In this document: in pieces, positions 1 through 9,353 of the stretch
How the letters are laid out: each line of letters opens with the position of its first letter
Position numbering within the stretch: the first letter of the stretch is position 1
Assembly (NCBI RefSeq): GCF_000153465.1
Contig: NZ_CH672387.1
Span: forward strand, 3,220,932 to 3,284,931
DNA: 64,000 bases
DNA from: Aurantimonas manganoxydans SI85-9A1
GTDB taxonomy: Bacteria; Pseudomonadota; Alphaproteobacteria; Rhizobiales; Rhizobiaceae
Direction: 5' to 3'
Notes under the pieces: generated by a model
What the model saw: only the letters and a program-made list of their open reading frames with translations
Databases searched by the model: none
Told to the model about the DNA's origin: nothing
Translations under genes and position numbers: made by a program

Positions 1-1363
1 CGCCACGGATGGTCAGGACGCCCTCGGCCACATGCATGCCGTGGATGTCTTCCGGATAGGTCTCGTTGCGCACGAGGATCACCGGCCGTTCCTCGTTGGC
101 CAGTTCCTGGGCGCGCTCGGAGGTGAAGACGATCTCGCCCGTCGCCGCGCCCGGCGAGGCAGGCATGCCGCGGCCCAGTACGACGAGGTCGGAGGTCCGC
201 TCGAAGGTCGGATGCAGCAATTCGTCGAGCGAATTCGGATCGATGCGCAGGATCGCCTCGGCCTCGTCGATCAGCCCCTCGTCGACGAACTGCACGGCGA
301 TGCGGATCGCCTCCCCCGCCGTGCGCCGCGCCACCCGCGACTGCATCAGGAAGAGTTCGCCGTCGCCGACCATGAAGTCGACCTCGACGACATCGCCGAC
401 ATGCGCCTCGATGCGGCGCACATGCTCGGTCAGTTCGGCCATGTCAGCGGGAAAGCGCTCGGCGTCGCCTGCCGACAGGGTTCCCAGATCGAGCACCGGC
501 GGCTTCTCGCCGATCTCGCGCGCCCGCGGCGCCACCAGCCCGAATTCGCCCGACAAGCGGGATTCGCCGGTGGTTAGGTCGCGGGAGACGGCGCGCCCGG
601 TGCCGGAATTGTGGTCGTGCTCGTTGAAGATCATCGCATGGGCGGTGATCGCCAGGCCGGCATTTTCGGGAATGCCCTGGATCAGCCGGTGCGACGTCGC
701 CAGCGGGCTGCGCCAGGTCGCATAGGCGGCCTCGATGACGGCGGAGAGCTGTTCGAGCGGGGTCTGCGGCACGACGGCGCCGATCTCGGCGTCGAGATAG
801 GTCTGGTAGCGCGCGATCAGCGCGCGCCAGCCGGCCCGGTCGCCCGGTTCCTCGGTCCAGCCCGCCTCGGCGGCTTCCGCGTCGGCGATGTCCTCGAACT
901 CGGCCGGATCGACCGCCAGCACCAGATGGGCATAGCTTTCGATGAAGCGGCGATAGCTGCGATAGGCGAAGGCCGGGTCGTCCAGCTCGGCCGCGAGAAT
1001 ATCCACCGTGCGGTCGTTGAGGCCGACATCGAGCACCGATTCGGCCAGGCCCGGCATCTGGGCGCGGGCGCTGGTGCGCACGGCCAGGAGCAGCGGGCGC
1101 GTGTCGCCGTCGAAGCCCCGGCCGGTGACGCCCTCGAGCCATTCGATCGCCATGCGCAGATCGGCGCGCAGTTCCTGGGGCAGGCCGTCGCCGCCGCTCT
1201 GCACCTCGCGCCAGACCGAAGTGGCGAGGGTGAAGCCTGGCGGCACCGGCACGTCCAGCGACGCCAGCAGCGCCAGATTGGCACCCTTCAGCCCCAGGGC
1301 CTCGGACGCGTCGGCCGTGCGATCGGCCGCTCCGCGCCGGAATGTGAATATCCGTTTGGGCAT
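1..1363 (-). CDS. Divergent pyruvate phosphate dikinase (PPDK)-like enzyme, C-terminal part cut off by window edge
   Basis: PPDK interconverts pyruvate, ATP and phosphate with PEP, AMP and pyrophosphate. The visible 454 residues begin MPKRIFTF and contain PPDK landmarks in order: LKGANL then VPPGFTL (about 25-45), AVRTSARAQMPG (about 93-104), SYRRFIESY (about 137), FLMQSR (about 355), LLHPTF (about 395), GMPASPGAATG and PEDIHGMH. The frame leaves the window at GVLTIRG, just before the expected phospho-histidine motif TSHAA, so length to that point matches full-length PPDK. Several otherwise conserved stretches are altered: GGKG reads GLKG, TRNPSTGE reads SRDLTTGE, and the NAQGED segment is absent. 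This may be a paralogue with changed activity rather than housekeeping PpdK. The ATG start is supported by the usual PPDK N-terminus but has no strong ribosome binding site. Confidence 0.85.
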   Translation of the reverse strand, partial: MPKRIFTFRRGAADRTADASEALGLKGANLALLASLDVPVPPGFTLATSVWREVQSGGDGLPQELRADLRMAIEWLEGVTGRGFDGDTRPLLLAVRTSARAQMPGLAESVLDVGLNDRTVDILAAELDDPAFAYRSYRRFIESYAHLVLAVDPAEFEDIADAEAAEAGWTEEPGDRAGWRALIARYQTYLDAEIGAVVPQTPLEQLSAVIEAAYATWRSPLATSHRLIQGIPENAGLAITAHAMIFNEHDHNSGTGRAVSRDLTTGESRLSGEFGLVAPRAREIGEKPPVLDLGTLSAGDAERFPADMAELTEHVRRIEAHVGDVVEVDFMVGDGELFLMQSRVARRTAGEAIRIAVQFVDEGLIDEAEAILRIDPNSLDELLHPTFERTSDLVVLGRGMPASPGAATGEIVFTSERAQELANEERPVILVRNETYPEDIHGMHVAEGVLTIRG

Positions 1364-1584
1364 CGAACGCGGTCGACCGTCCCCCTCGAGCTCGACGGGT
1401 CCTTTGCGGACCGCGTCACGTTTCTGGTCGGCGCGGCGTCTGCGCCTGCGCCTGCGGGGAGACGACGTCCGCCCCGCCACCGCGCGCCGCAAGCGGGAGC
1501 GGCAATCCCGCCGGTTCGCACCCCTCCCGCGAACCTTCGTTCATGTCTAGAAGAAATCCAATGCCCCGCCAATTGCTGCGACGC

Positions 1585-1620
1585 AAAAAAGCCCGCCGCG
1601 GCGGGGATGCCGCGGCGGGC
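1585..1620 (-). terminator. Rho-independent terminator of dsbA
   Basis: Read on the minus strand, an 11-bp perfect stem (arms 1620-1610 and 1601-1591) with an 8-nt loop is followed at once by six T residues (1590-1585). It lies 40 bases past the dsbA stop codon. This is the clearest intrinsic terminator in the window. Confidence 0.9.
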
Positions 1621-1659
1621 CGGTCAGGCGAGGTCCAGCGAGGCTGGACGGCGCATGGC

Positions 1660-2433
1660 CTACATGCGGGCGCGGATGGCGGCCGCCATCTGCTCGGCGC
1701 TGAGCGCGCCGGAGAACTTGTCGCCATTGATGAAGAAGGTCGGGGTCGCGTTGACGCCGAATTCGTTCTGACCCTTCTGCTGGATCTCGACGATCTTCTC
1801 CTGCATCTCCTTGTCATTCAGGCAGCTGGTGAATTCGTCCTGGCTCATGCCGGCGAGCTTGGCAATCTTCAGGAGCGCGGCCGAGGCGTTGTCGGCGCGG
1901 GCCCAGTCATCCTGCTGGCTGAACAGCACATCGATCATCGCCGTGCGCTTGGCGTCGTCGCCGGTGCAGCGGGCCAGCATGAAGCCGGCGAGCGCGCGCG
2001 GATCGAAGGGGAATTCGCGGATGATCAGCTTGGCCTTGCCGGTGTCCAGGAAGTCCGTCTTGATCTGCGGATAGGAATTCTCGTGGAAGTCGGCGCAGTG
2101 GCTGCAGGTCATCGACGCGTATTCGACGATCGTCACCGGCGCATCGGCATCGCCGATCACCACGTCGGGCAGCGGGCCCTCGGCCATCAGGTCGGCGACG
2201 TCCACGGAACCGCTGGATTCGGGCGCCTCGACGGCCGGCGTCGCAGGCGTTGCCGGCGCGGTGTCGGCCTGGGCCATCAGCACGGCATCGGAATTGGGCA
2301 GAACGGCGCTGGCCGCGGTGCTCTCCGCCTCGTCGGTGCAGCCGGCGATCGCGAGCAGCCCGGCTCCGGCGAGGAAGGCGGCAATTCGGGGCGCCTTCGC
2401 CAGGCGGGTACGGGCGGTCAGCGGATGTTTCAT
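1660..2433 (-). CDS. DsbA-family thiol:disulfide oxidoreductase, predicted lipoprotein
   Basis: The 257-residue protein is a periplasmic thioredoxin-fold oxidase or isomerase of the DsbA/BdbD type. The N-terminus carries a lipoprotein signal (hydrophobic stretch about 17-30, lipobox IAGC with Cys32), so it is probably membrane-tethered rather than soluble. A Pro/Ala-rich linker (about 50-80) leads to the thioredoxin-like domain with active site CSHC (110-113) and the cis-proline loop ATPTF (Pro231). The alpha-helical insertion typical of DsbA lies between them. The gene follows the DciA-like gene on the same strand and ends at a strong intrinsic terminator. The exact substrate is not deducible. 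Its partner could be DsbB elsewhere in the genome. Confidence 0.9.
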   Translation of the reverse strand: MKHPLTARTRLAKAPRIAAFLAGAGLLAIAGCTDEAESTAASAVLPNSDAVLMAQADTAPATPATPAVEAPESSGSVDVADLMAEGPLPDVVIGDADAPVTIVEYASMTCSHCADFHENSYPQIKTDFLDTGKAKLIIREFPFDPRALAGFMLARCTGDDAKRTAMIDVLFSQQDDWARADNASAALLKIAKLAGMSQDEFTSCLNDKEMQEKIVEIQQKGQNEFGVNATPTFFINGDKFSGALSAEQMAAAIRARM

Positions 2434-2524
2434 CGATGGAGCCTCGCTTGCAGAAAGAAACGCGTTCTCACCGGGATGTACGGGAGAAATGCGGCATTTC
2501 CAATGCCTGCGGGTCTCGGGCCTC

Positions 2525-2548
2525 CGCCTCGCCGTGGTCGGCGAGGCG
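2525..2548 (-). other. Perfect 9-bp GC stem-loop between dciA-like gene and dsbA
   Basis: Arms 2525-2533 and 2540-2548 pair perfectly around a 6-nt loop, nine bases past the DciA-like stop codon. No T-run follows on either strand, so it is not a classic intrinsic terminator. It could be a weak terminator, a processing signal or a 3' mRNA stabiliser. Confidence 0.5.
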
Positions 2549-2556
2549 CGCGGGAT

Positions 2557-3075
2557 TCAGGCTTTCGAGCGGCGCAGGGTGGTCTCGGCGAAGTCGCGCA
2601 ACGCCTTCTGCAGCCGGGGATCCTCGATCCGGGCGACCATGTCGGCGACGCGCTGATGCTCGACGGGGGCAAGATCGCGCAGCTTCGGCTTGCGGTCCGG
2701 TCGCTGCTGGTTGACGGCTTTTTGAACGATCTTGATCCGCGCCACGGCGGCAAAGCCGAAGAAGGCGTTGACCCGCGCCAGCAATTCGCCGGTCTGGTGC
2801 TGCAGCCGCAGCGCCGCCGCCGCCTCGCAGGCGATGACCAGCGTCGCCGGTTCGAAGGGGTCGCCCTCGTCGCGCCGGGCCGGCCAGACCAGCTTTTCCG
2901 GCCGTGTCAGATCGCGCAGGCCCGGCCCGGTGATCTCGCCCCAGGCGGCGACCAGCCCGGTGGTCATGCCGGCCTTGCGGCGCAGGATCGGGTCCATCAG
3001 GCCGCCGACGAGATCGGCGACGGGTTGCGGGGTGCCGGTGCGGCGCCTGGCGCGCGGGTCATAAGGCGATGTCAC
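2557..3075 (-). CDS. DUF721 / DciA-like protein
   Basis: The 172-residue protein belongs to the DUF721 family, which includes DciA, the replicative helicase (DnaB) operator of many bacteria lacking DnaC. The DUF721 core runs from about residue 15 (LVGGLMDPILRRKAG) to about 110, with the usual short beta hairpin and KH-like segment (LVIACEAAAALRLQHQ). The C-terminal part is basic and variable (QRPDRKPKLRDL). I chose the GTG at 3075 because an AAGG ribosome binding site lies 7 bases upstream. A longer frame starting at TTG 3123 lacks one. In Hyphomicrobiales this gene commonly sits beside mutY and dsbA as here. Function as a helicase loader is inferred from family only. Confidence 0.8.
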   Translation of the reverse strand: MTSPYDPRARRRTGTPQPVADLVGGLMDPILRRKAGMTTGLVAAWGEITGPGLRDLTRPEKLVWPARRDEGDPFEPATLVIACEAAAALRLQHQTGELLARVNAFFGFAAVARIKIVQKAVNQQRPDRKPKLRDLAPVEHQRVADMVARIEDPRLQKALRDFAETTLRRSKA

Positions 3076-3326
3076 GGGACGACCTTTCCGGATCGATGTC
3101 TGCGGGGATCGAATATGCGGCAACAGGGCGTGTTGCCGGCAGGGGCCCAGCGCCGAACGGATAGCATGGAACGGCGTGGACGTCGCCAGAGTGACCAGCG
3201 CCCGGCTTGCGACAGACGGCCGGCTCGCATTCGCCGCGCCGGGCCGCTACATCGCGCAGAGCGTGGCCTCTAGGGGCCCGCCGCCGATCTTCCGGCCCGC
3301 CATCCAGACAGAGCGTCAATCTGCCC

Positions 3327-4433
3327 ATGCCCGCCGATCTCCGTCCGTTCGCGGATCATCTCCTTGCCTGGTACGACCGCCATGCGCGGGTGCTGCCCTG
3401 GCGCGTCTCGCCGCAGGACCGGGCGCGCGGCATCCGGCCGGCGCCCTACCGGGTCTGGCTGTCGGAGATCATGCTGCAGCAAACGACGGTGGCGGCGGTG
3501 AAGGCGTATTTCGCCAAGTTCACGGCGCGCTGGCCGCATGTCGCCGATCTCGCCGCCGCGCCGCAGCCGGCGGTTCTCGGCGAATGGGCCGGCCTTGGCT
3601 ATTACGCCCGCGCCCGCAATCTGCATGCCTGCGCGATCCGCGTCAGCGAGGAGTTCGGCGGCGCCTTTCCCCAGACGGCGGCTGCGCTGCGGACCCTCCC
3701 GGGCATCGGCGACTATACCTCCGCGGCAATCGCCGCGATCGCCTTCGACGAGCCGGCGGCCGTCGTGGACGGCAATGTCGAGCGAGTCGTCACCCGGCTG
3801 TTTTCCATCGAAACGCCCCTGCCCCAGGCCCGCAAGGACATCCGGCTGCGCACCGCGGAGCTGACGCCGCAGGAGCGGCCCGGCGATTTCGCCCAGGCGA
3901 TGATGGATCTCGGCGCGACCATCTGCACGCCGAAACGGCCGAGCTGCATGGTCTGCCCGGTACGGCCCATGTGCCGCGCCAGCGCCGAGGGCCGTGCGGA
4001 AGACTTTCCGGTGAAGAAGCCGAAGGCGGCGGTCCCCGAGCGCAAGGGCGCGGCCTTCGTTGCGACGCGGCCGGCGGACGGCGCGGTCTGGCTGCGCCGA
4101 CGCGACGCGCCTGGCATGCTGCAGGGCATGAGCGAACCACCGGGCACCGGCTGGCACGCCAAGGCCGACGGCGCGACCGGCGCGAATGCCGCGCCGTTTG
4201 CCGCCGACTGGCGCTTCTGCGGCACGGTGGCGCACAGCTTCACCCATTTCCGGCTCGAACTCGAGGTCTACCGGGCCGAACTCGCCGGCGATCCGCCGGC
4301 CGAGGGCTGGTGGTGCCCGCCGGAGGCGCGCGGCGCCGAAGCCTTGCCGACCCTCATGCAGAAGGTGCTGGTACGCGCCGAGGCCAGCCCGCCGGAACCC
4401 GCCGCCACACCGAAACGGAGACTGAACCGATGA
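3327..4433 (+). CDS. mutY: A/G-specific adenine DNA glycosylase MutY
   Basis: MutY removes adenine mispaired with 8-oxoguanine, preventing G:C to T:A changes. The 368-residue protein has the helix-hairpin-helix motif LPGIGDY (124-130), catalytic Glu47 (SEIMLQQ) and catalytic Asp148 (VVDGNVERV). The iron-sulfur cluster loop has spacing C-x6-C-x2-C-x5-C (Cys200, 207, 210, 216). The C-terminal NUDIX-like domain that recognises 8-oxoG includes VAHSFTHFRLEL (about 295). The ATG at 3327 gives the family-standard N-terminus; the open frame extends upstream to 3207 but that part has no family character. The stop overlaps the next gene by 4 bases (ATGA), so the two are probably translationally coupled. 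Confidence 0.95.
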   Translation: MPADLRPFADHLLAWYDRHARVLPWRVSPQDRARGIRPAPYRVWLSEIMLQQTTVAAVKAYFAKFTARWPHVADLAAAPQPAVLGEWAGLGYYARARNLHACAIRVSEEFGGAFPQTAAALRTLPGIGDYTSAAIAAIAFDEPAAVVDGNVERVVTRLFSIETPLPQARKDIRLRTAELTPQERPGDFAQAMMDLGATICTPKRPSCMVCPVRPMCRASAEGRAEDFPVKKPKAAVPERKGAAFVATRPADGAVWLRRRDAPGMLQGMSEPPGTGWHAKADGATGANAAPFAADWRFCGTVAHSFTHFRLELEVYRAELAGDPPAEGWWCPPEARGAEALPTLMQKVLVRAEASPPEPAATPKRRLNR

Positions 4434-5056
4434 TCCACCAGCATGTCGTCTTCGACATCGGCAAGGTGCTGATCCATTACGACCCGCACATCCCCTTCCG
4501 CGACATCATTCCATCCGACGAACGCCGGCAGTTCTTCCTCGACGAGGTCTGCTCGCACGACTGGAACCTGGAGCAGGATCGCGGCCGGCCGTGGGAGGAG
4601 GCGGAGGCCGAGGCGATCTCCCGCCATCCCGAGATGGCCGAGGAAATCCGCGCCTTCCGCCGCAACTGGCACCGGATGGTGCCGCATGCCTATGAGGGCA
4701 GCGTCGCCCTGCTCCATGCGTTGATCGACGCCGGCGTCGACGTGACGCTGCTGACCAACTTCGCCTCCGACACGTTTCGCGAGGCGCAGGCAAAGTTCCC
4801 GTTCCTGACGGCGACCCGCGGCGTGACCGTGTCGGGCGACATCCGGCTGATCAAGCCGGACCCGGCCATCTACGAGCACCATGCGCGCAGCTTCGACCTG
4901 GCGCCGGAGCGCACCCTGTTCATCGACGACAGCCTGCCCAACGTCGACGCCGCCCGGGCGGCCGGTTGGAGCGCCATCCACTTCATTGATCCGGACCAGC
5001 TTGCCCGGGATCTGGCAGCAGAAGGCCTGCCGGTCGAAGCGGCCGGCAGGCCCTGA
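4430..5056 (+). CDS. HAD-superfamily IA hydrolase (YihX-like)
   Basis: The 208-residue protein is a haloacid-dehalogenase-type phosphatase of unknown substrate. Motif I is VFDIGKVLI, where the usual second aspartate is Gly, as in the YihX/epoxide-hydrolase-like branch. Motif II is LLTNFASD, motif III includes LIKPDPAIY, and motif IV is FIDDSLPNV. The cap helices lie between about residues 20 and 90. It overlaps mutY by the ATGA junction, which suggests co-expression but not necessarily a shared function. It could be a sugar-phosphate or nucleotide phosphatase; nothing in the sequence decides between these. Confidence 0.85.
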   Translation: MIHQHVVFDIGKVLIHYDPHIPFRDIIPSDERRQFFLDEVCSHDWNLEQDRGRPWEEAEAEAISRHPEMAEEIRAFRRNWHRMVPHAYEGSVALLHALIDAGVDVTLLTNFASDTFREAQAKFPFLTATRGVTVSGDIRLIKPDPAIYEHHARSFDLAPERTLFIDDSLPNVDAARAAGWSAIHFIDPDQLARDLAAEGLPVEAAGRP

Positions 5057-5089
5057 AACGTCAGACGTGAAATAGAGGCCTGAAGGCGG

Positions 5090-6265
<1,176 letters not shown>

Positions 6266-6267
6266 TC

Positions 6268-6275
6268 ATGGTTAC
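6268..6275 (-). promoter_or_regulatory. Possible CtrA half-site upstream of ccrM
   Basis: On the minus strand the octamer GTAACCAT matches the CtrA half-site TTAACCAT at 7 of 8 positions, about 40 bases upstream of the ccrM start. CtrA controls ccrM in several alphaproteobacteria. No second half-site at the canonical 7-bp spacing is present, so this is tentative. Confidence 0.25.
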
Positions 6276-6428
6276 CGAACGACGTAAACAATCGGTGAAA
6301 TCCTGCCTTTGTCGTGGCCTCGTGCTCGTGCTACCGGACCCCTCGCACCATCTGCGCCCCGCGCAACCTTCGACGCAGTCGGCGTTCGCGCCGCCGCCCC
6401 TTCGCCAAAACTTTCTTCGGAGCCCCCC

Positions 6429-7115
6429 ATGTCCGAACCCCTGCTCGTGATCTTCGACTGCGACGGTGTCCTCGTCGATTCGGAGGTGATCGCCGCGCAG
6501 GTGCAGGCCGAGATCCTCGCCGAGCACGGCGTCGAGATCGATGCCGGCGAACTCGCCATCCGCTTTGCCGGGCTGACCTGGCCGGTGATCCTGAAGCGCC
6601 TGTCGGACGAACTGGGCCGCAGCTTTCCCGAGGATCTCGTCGCTCGCGTCAATGCCGAGGTGGACCGGCGGCTGGAATCCGACGTGGAGGAGATCGCCGG
6701 CGCCCGCATGGCGCTGGACCAGCTGACCCTGCCGCGCTGCATCTGCTCGAACTCGACGTCGCAGCGTCTCGAGCTGGAGCTCGAGCATGTCGGGCTGTGG
6801 GACTATTTCTTCCCGCATGTCTTCAGCGCGCCCGAGGTCGGCACGCAGAAGGTCAAGCCGGAGCCGGACGTGTTCGTCTATGCCTGCGAGCAGTTCGGCG
6901 TGGCGCCGCGGGCCGCCATCGTCATCGAGGATTCGGTCCATGGCGTGACCGCGGCCGTCGCCGCGGGCTGCCGCGTCGTCGGCTTCACCGGCGCCGGCCA
7001 CACCTTCCCCGGCCATGCCGACGCCCTGACCGAGGCGGGCGCCGAGACGGTGATCAGCCGGCTCGGGGAATTCCCCGCCGTGGTCGCCGCCTTTGCGAGC
7101 TGGCAGGACGCCTGA
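6429..7115 (+). CDS. HAD-superfamily IA phosphatase (beta-phosphoglucomutase / phosphoglycolate phosphatase-like)
   Basis: The 228-residue protein has all four HAD motifs: IFDCDGVLVDSE (about 8-19), ICSNSTS (about 106), Lys in KVKPEPDVF (about 143) and VIEDSVHGV (about 168). The helical cap (about 20-85) is of the C1 type seen in beta-phosphoglucomutase and GPH. It hydrolyses or transfers phosphate on a small sugar-phosphate type substrate that cannot be named from sequence. The ATG at 6429 is chosen because it places motif I at the normal distance from the N-terminus; the open frame upstream to 6309 has no family character. It converges on the following lipoprotein gene. Confidence 0.88.
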   Translation: MSEPLLVIFDCDGVLVDSEVIAAQVQAEILAEHGVEIDAGELAIRFAGLTWPVILKRLSDELGRSFPEDLVARVNAEVDRRLESDVEEIAGARMALDQLTLPRCICSNSTSQRLELELEHVGLWDYFFPHVFSAPEVGTQKVKPEPDVFVYACEQFGVAPRAAIVIEDSVHGVTAAVAAGCRVVGFTGAGHTFPGHADALTEAGAETVISRLGEFPAVVAAFASWQDA

Positions 7116-7127
7116 ACGGCAGGCGCG

Positions 7128-7784
7128 CTATTCCGGCGCGCCCTCGTCGAAGCCGGCGAAGATCACGATGCCGGCGGTCGGCGCCGGATCGATGAGCACC
7201 GACTCGTCGACATAGGTGAAGGTCTGGGCGCCGCCATTGCGGGTGATCGCGACGCTCTGCTGGCCGAGCTCGGAATAGACCACGTCGTTGCCGCGCAGCA
7301 CCGCGACGCGGATCGGCAGGCGCACGCTGCGGTCCTGGGCCACGGCCCCGGGGGTGATGCGGCCGAGCACGCCGATCTTCATCAAGAGCTTGCCGTCGAC
7401 GATGCGGCAGTCGCGGGTGGTGTCGGCGATGTTGGCGACGTAGTCGACCTCGGAGCCGATGGTCTTGCGCAGGATCGCAGTGCCTTCGCGAAGGGTCACT
7501 TTCGGGCAGTAGCGGGCCTCGCCGCCCTGGTCGAACTGGCTCGATGCGGTGACCGAGGACGGCGGAACGGCCAGCGCCCCGGCATCGCCCAGATCGGCCT
7601 CAGGCGTGGTGGAATTGCAGGCGGCCAGCAGTGCCAGCGCACCGCCGAGGGCGAGGCCACCGGCCAGCCGGCGCAGCGCCGGGAGACGGCGGCGGGCCAC
7701 GGTGCCGGGACCCTGCACGGAAATGCCCTCGTCGATGGCGTTGCGTTCACCATTGGTCGCTATGGGGGGCACTACCATATGCAT
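7128..7784 (-). CDS. Predicted lipoprotein of unknown function
   Basis: I do not recognise a characterised family. The 218-residue protein has a hydrophobic segment at about 41-54 ending in lipobox LAAC (Cys56), so it is likely exported and lipid-modified. The mature part has regular beta-strand-like alternation and two further cysteines (YCPKV and RDCRI). The start at ATG 7784 has a strong GGAAGG site 8 bases upstream, but it leaves an unusually long n-region. A GTG at 7700 would give a standard 28-residue lipoprotein signal, so the true start is uncertain. Proteins of this appearance occur widely in Hyphomicrobiales as hypothetical lipoproteins. Confidence 0.7.
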   Translation of the reverse strand: MHMVVPPIATNGERNAIDEGISVQGPGTVARRRLPALRRLAGGLALGGALALLAACNSTTPEADLGDAGALAVPPSSVTASSQFDQGGEARYCPKVTLREGTAILRKTIGSEVDYVANIADTTRDCRIVDGKLLMKIGVLGRITPGAVAQDRSVRLPIRVAVLRGNDVVYSELGQQSVAITRNGGAQTFTYVDESVLIDPAPTAGIVIFAGFDEGAPE

Positions 7785-7943
7785 CGCTCGGTCCTTCCGT
7801 TATCGTGGCGCGCCGTTCTATATCAGCCGCCCGTCGGTTAGGCGACCGACAGCGGAACATGGCGGAGCGCCGACCGGCACACGGTGCGCTCGGCCGAACA
7901 GATTGCCGGGAGCGATCCCGGTCCGAAGCGAAGTGGAGACGAA

Positions 7944-9353
7944 GTGAAATATGTGAGTTCGCGGGGAGAGGCTCCTGTCCTCGGTTTTGCCGACACACTT
8001 CTGGCAGGTCTCGCGAATGACGGCGGGCTGTATGTCCCGGAGACCTGGCCGCAGATTTCGGCGGACACGATCCGCGGCTTCGCCGGCCGGCCCTATGCCG
8101 AGGTCGCCTTCGATATCCTCCTGCCCTTCGTCGGCGAGGACATCGCCCCGAACGATCTGAAGCGCATGGTCGACGAGGCCTATGCAACCTTCCCGCATCC
8201 GGCCGTCGCCCCCCTCGTCCAGCTCGGCCCGTCGCATTTCGTGCTGGAGCTCTTCCACGGCCCGACCCTGGCCTTCAAGGACGTGGCGATGCAGCTCATC
8301 GCGCGGCTGATGGACCATGTCCTCGCCCAACGCGGCCGCCGCGCCACCATCGTCGGCGCCACTTCGGGCGACACGGGCGGCGCCGCCATCGCGGCCTTCG
8401 CCGCGAGCCAGCGCACCGACATGTTCATCCTGTTCCCGCATGGCCGCGTCTCGCCGGTGCAGCAGCGCCAGATGACGACCTCGGGCGCCGACAACGTCCA
8501 CGCCGTCGCCGTCGACGGCACCTTCGACGACTGCCAGGCGCTGGTGAAGGCGATGTTCAACCACGCCTCGTTCCGCGAGAAAGCGGCGCTGTCGGGCGTG
8601 AACTCGATCAACTGGGGCCGGATCATGGCCCAGATCGTCTATTACTTCACCGCCGCCGCCAGCCTCGGGGCGCCCGAGCGGGCCGTCTCCTTCACCGTGC
8701 CGACCGGCAATTTCGGCGACATCTTCGCCGGCTACGCCGCCAAGCGCATGGGCCTGCCGGTCGAGCGGCTGGTGATCGCCACCAACGAGAACGACATCCT
8801 CGTGCGCACGCTCGATCGCGGCCGCTACGAGACCACCGGCGTCCACGCCACCACCTCGCCCTCGATGGACATCCAGGTGTCGTCGAATTTCGAACGGCTG
8901 ATCTTCGAGGCGAGCGGGCGCGACGGCGACATGGTGCGCGGCCTCATGCAGCAGCTGGCCCAGTCTGGCAGCTTCACCCTGCCCGAGGCGGTTCTGGCCG
9001 CGATCCGGGCCGAGTTCGATGCCGGCGCGACGGACCAGGCCGCGACCGCCGACATCATCCGCCGCACCCTCACCGGGACCGCCTATCTCCTCGATCCGCA
9101 CACCGCCGTCGGCGTCGGCGTGGCGGAAAGCCGGCTCGGCCGCGAGGCGATGATCACGCTCGGCACCGCCCATCCGGCGAAGTTCCCGGACGCGATCGAG
9201 AAGGCCGTCCAGATCACCCCCGCGTTGCCGCCCAGCCACGGCGACCTGATGCAGAAGCGCGAGACCATGGATCGCCTGCCGAACGAGATCGGCGCCGTGG
9301 AATCCTACATCCTCGCGCGCACGCGCGCCGTCGACCAGGGAGCCGAAGCATGA
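7944..9353 (+). CDS. thrC: Threonine synthase
   Basis: ThrC converts O-phosphohomoserine to threonine using pyridoxal phosphate. The 469-residue protein is the long bacterial type: an N-terminal segment with GLANDGGLYVPE, PLP-lysine motif HGPTLAFKD (Lys112), phosphate-binding ATSGDTGGAA (about 137) and VPTGNFGD (about 252). The start is GTG 7944, with GGAG 5 bases upstream; the open frame extends upstream to 7884 without family similarity. The stop overlaps the M16 peptidase gene by 4 bases, and rimJ-like follows, an arrangement common in this order. Homoserine kinase (thrB), the preceding enzyme of the pathway, is encoded about 8 kb away. Confidence 0.95.
   Translation: MKYVSSRGEAPVLGFADTLLAGLANDGGLYVPETWPQISADTIRGFAGRPYAEVAFDILLPFVGEDIAPNDLKRMVDEAYATFPHPAVAPLVQLGPSHFVLELFHGPTLAFKDVAMQLIARLMDHVLAQRGRRATIVGATSGDTGGAAIAAFAASQRTDMFILFPHGRVSPVQQRQMTTSGADNVHAVAVDGTFDDCQALVKAMFNHASFREKAALSGVNSINWGRIMAQIVYYFTAAASLGAPERAVSFTVPTGNFGDIFAGYAAKRMGLPVERLVIATNENDILVRTLDRGRYETTGVHATTSPSMDIQVSSNFERLIFEASGRDGDMVRGLMQQLAQSGSFTLPEAVLAAIRAEFDAGATDQAATADIIRRTLTGTAYLLDPHTAVGVGVAESRLGREAMITLGTAHPAKFPDAIEKAVQITPALPPSHGDLMQKRETMDRLPNEIGAVESYILARTRAVDQGAEA

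Noticed and set aside
3176-5056. 626-codon plus-strand frame that appears to fuse upstream sequence to the HAD gene
   Set aside because: The part before 4430 is an out-of-frame reading of mutY; the HAD gene begins at the ATGA junction.
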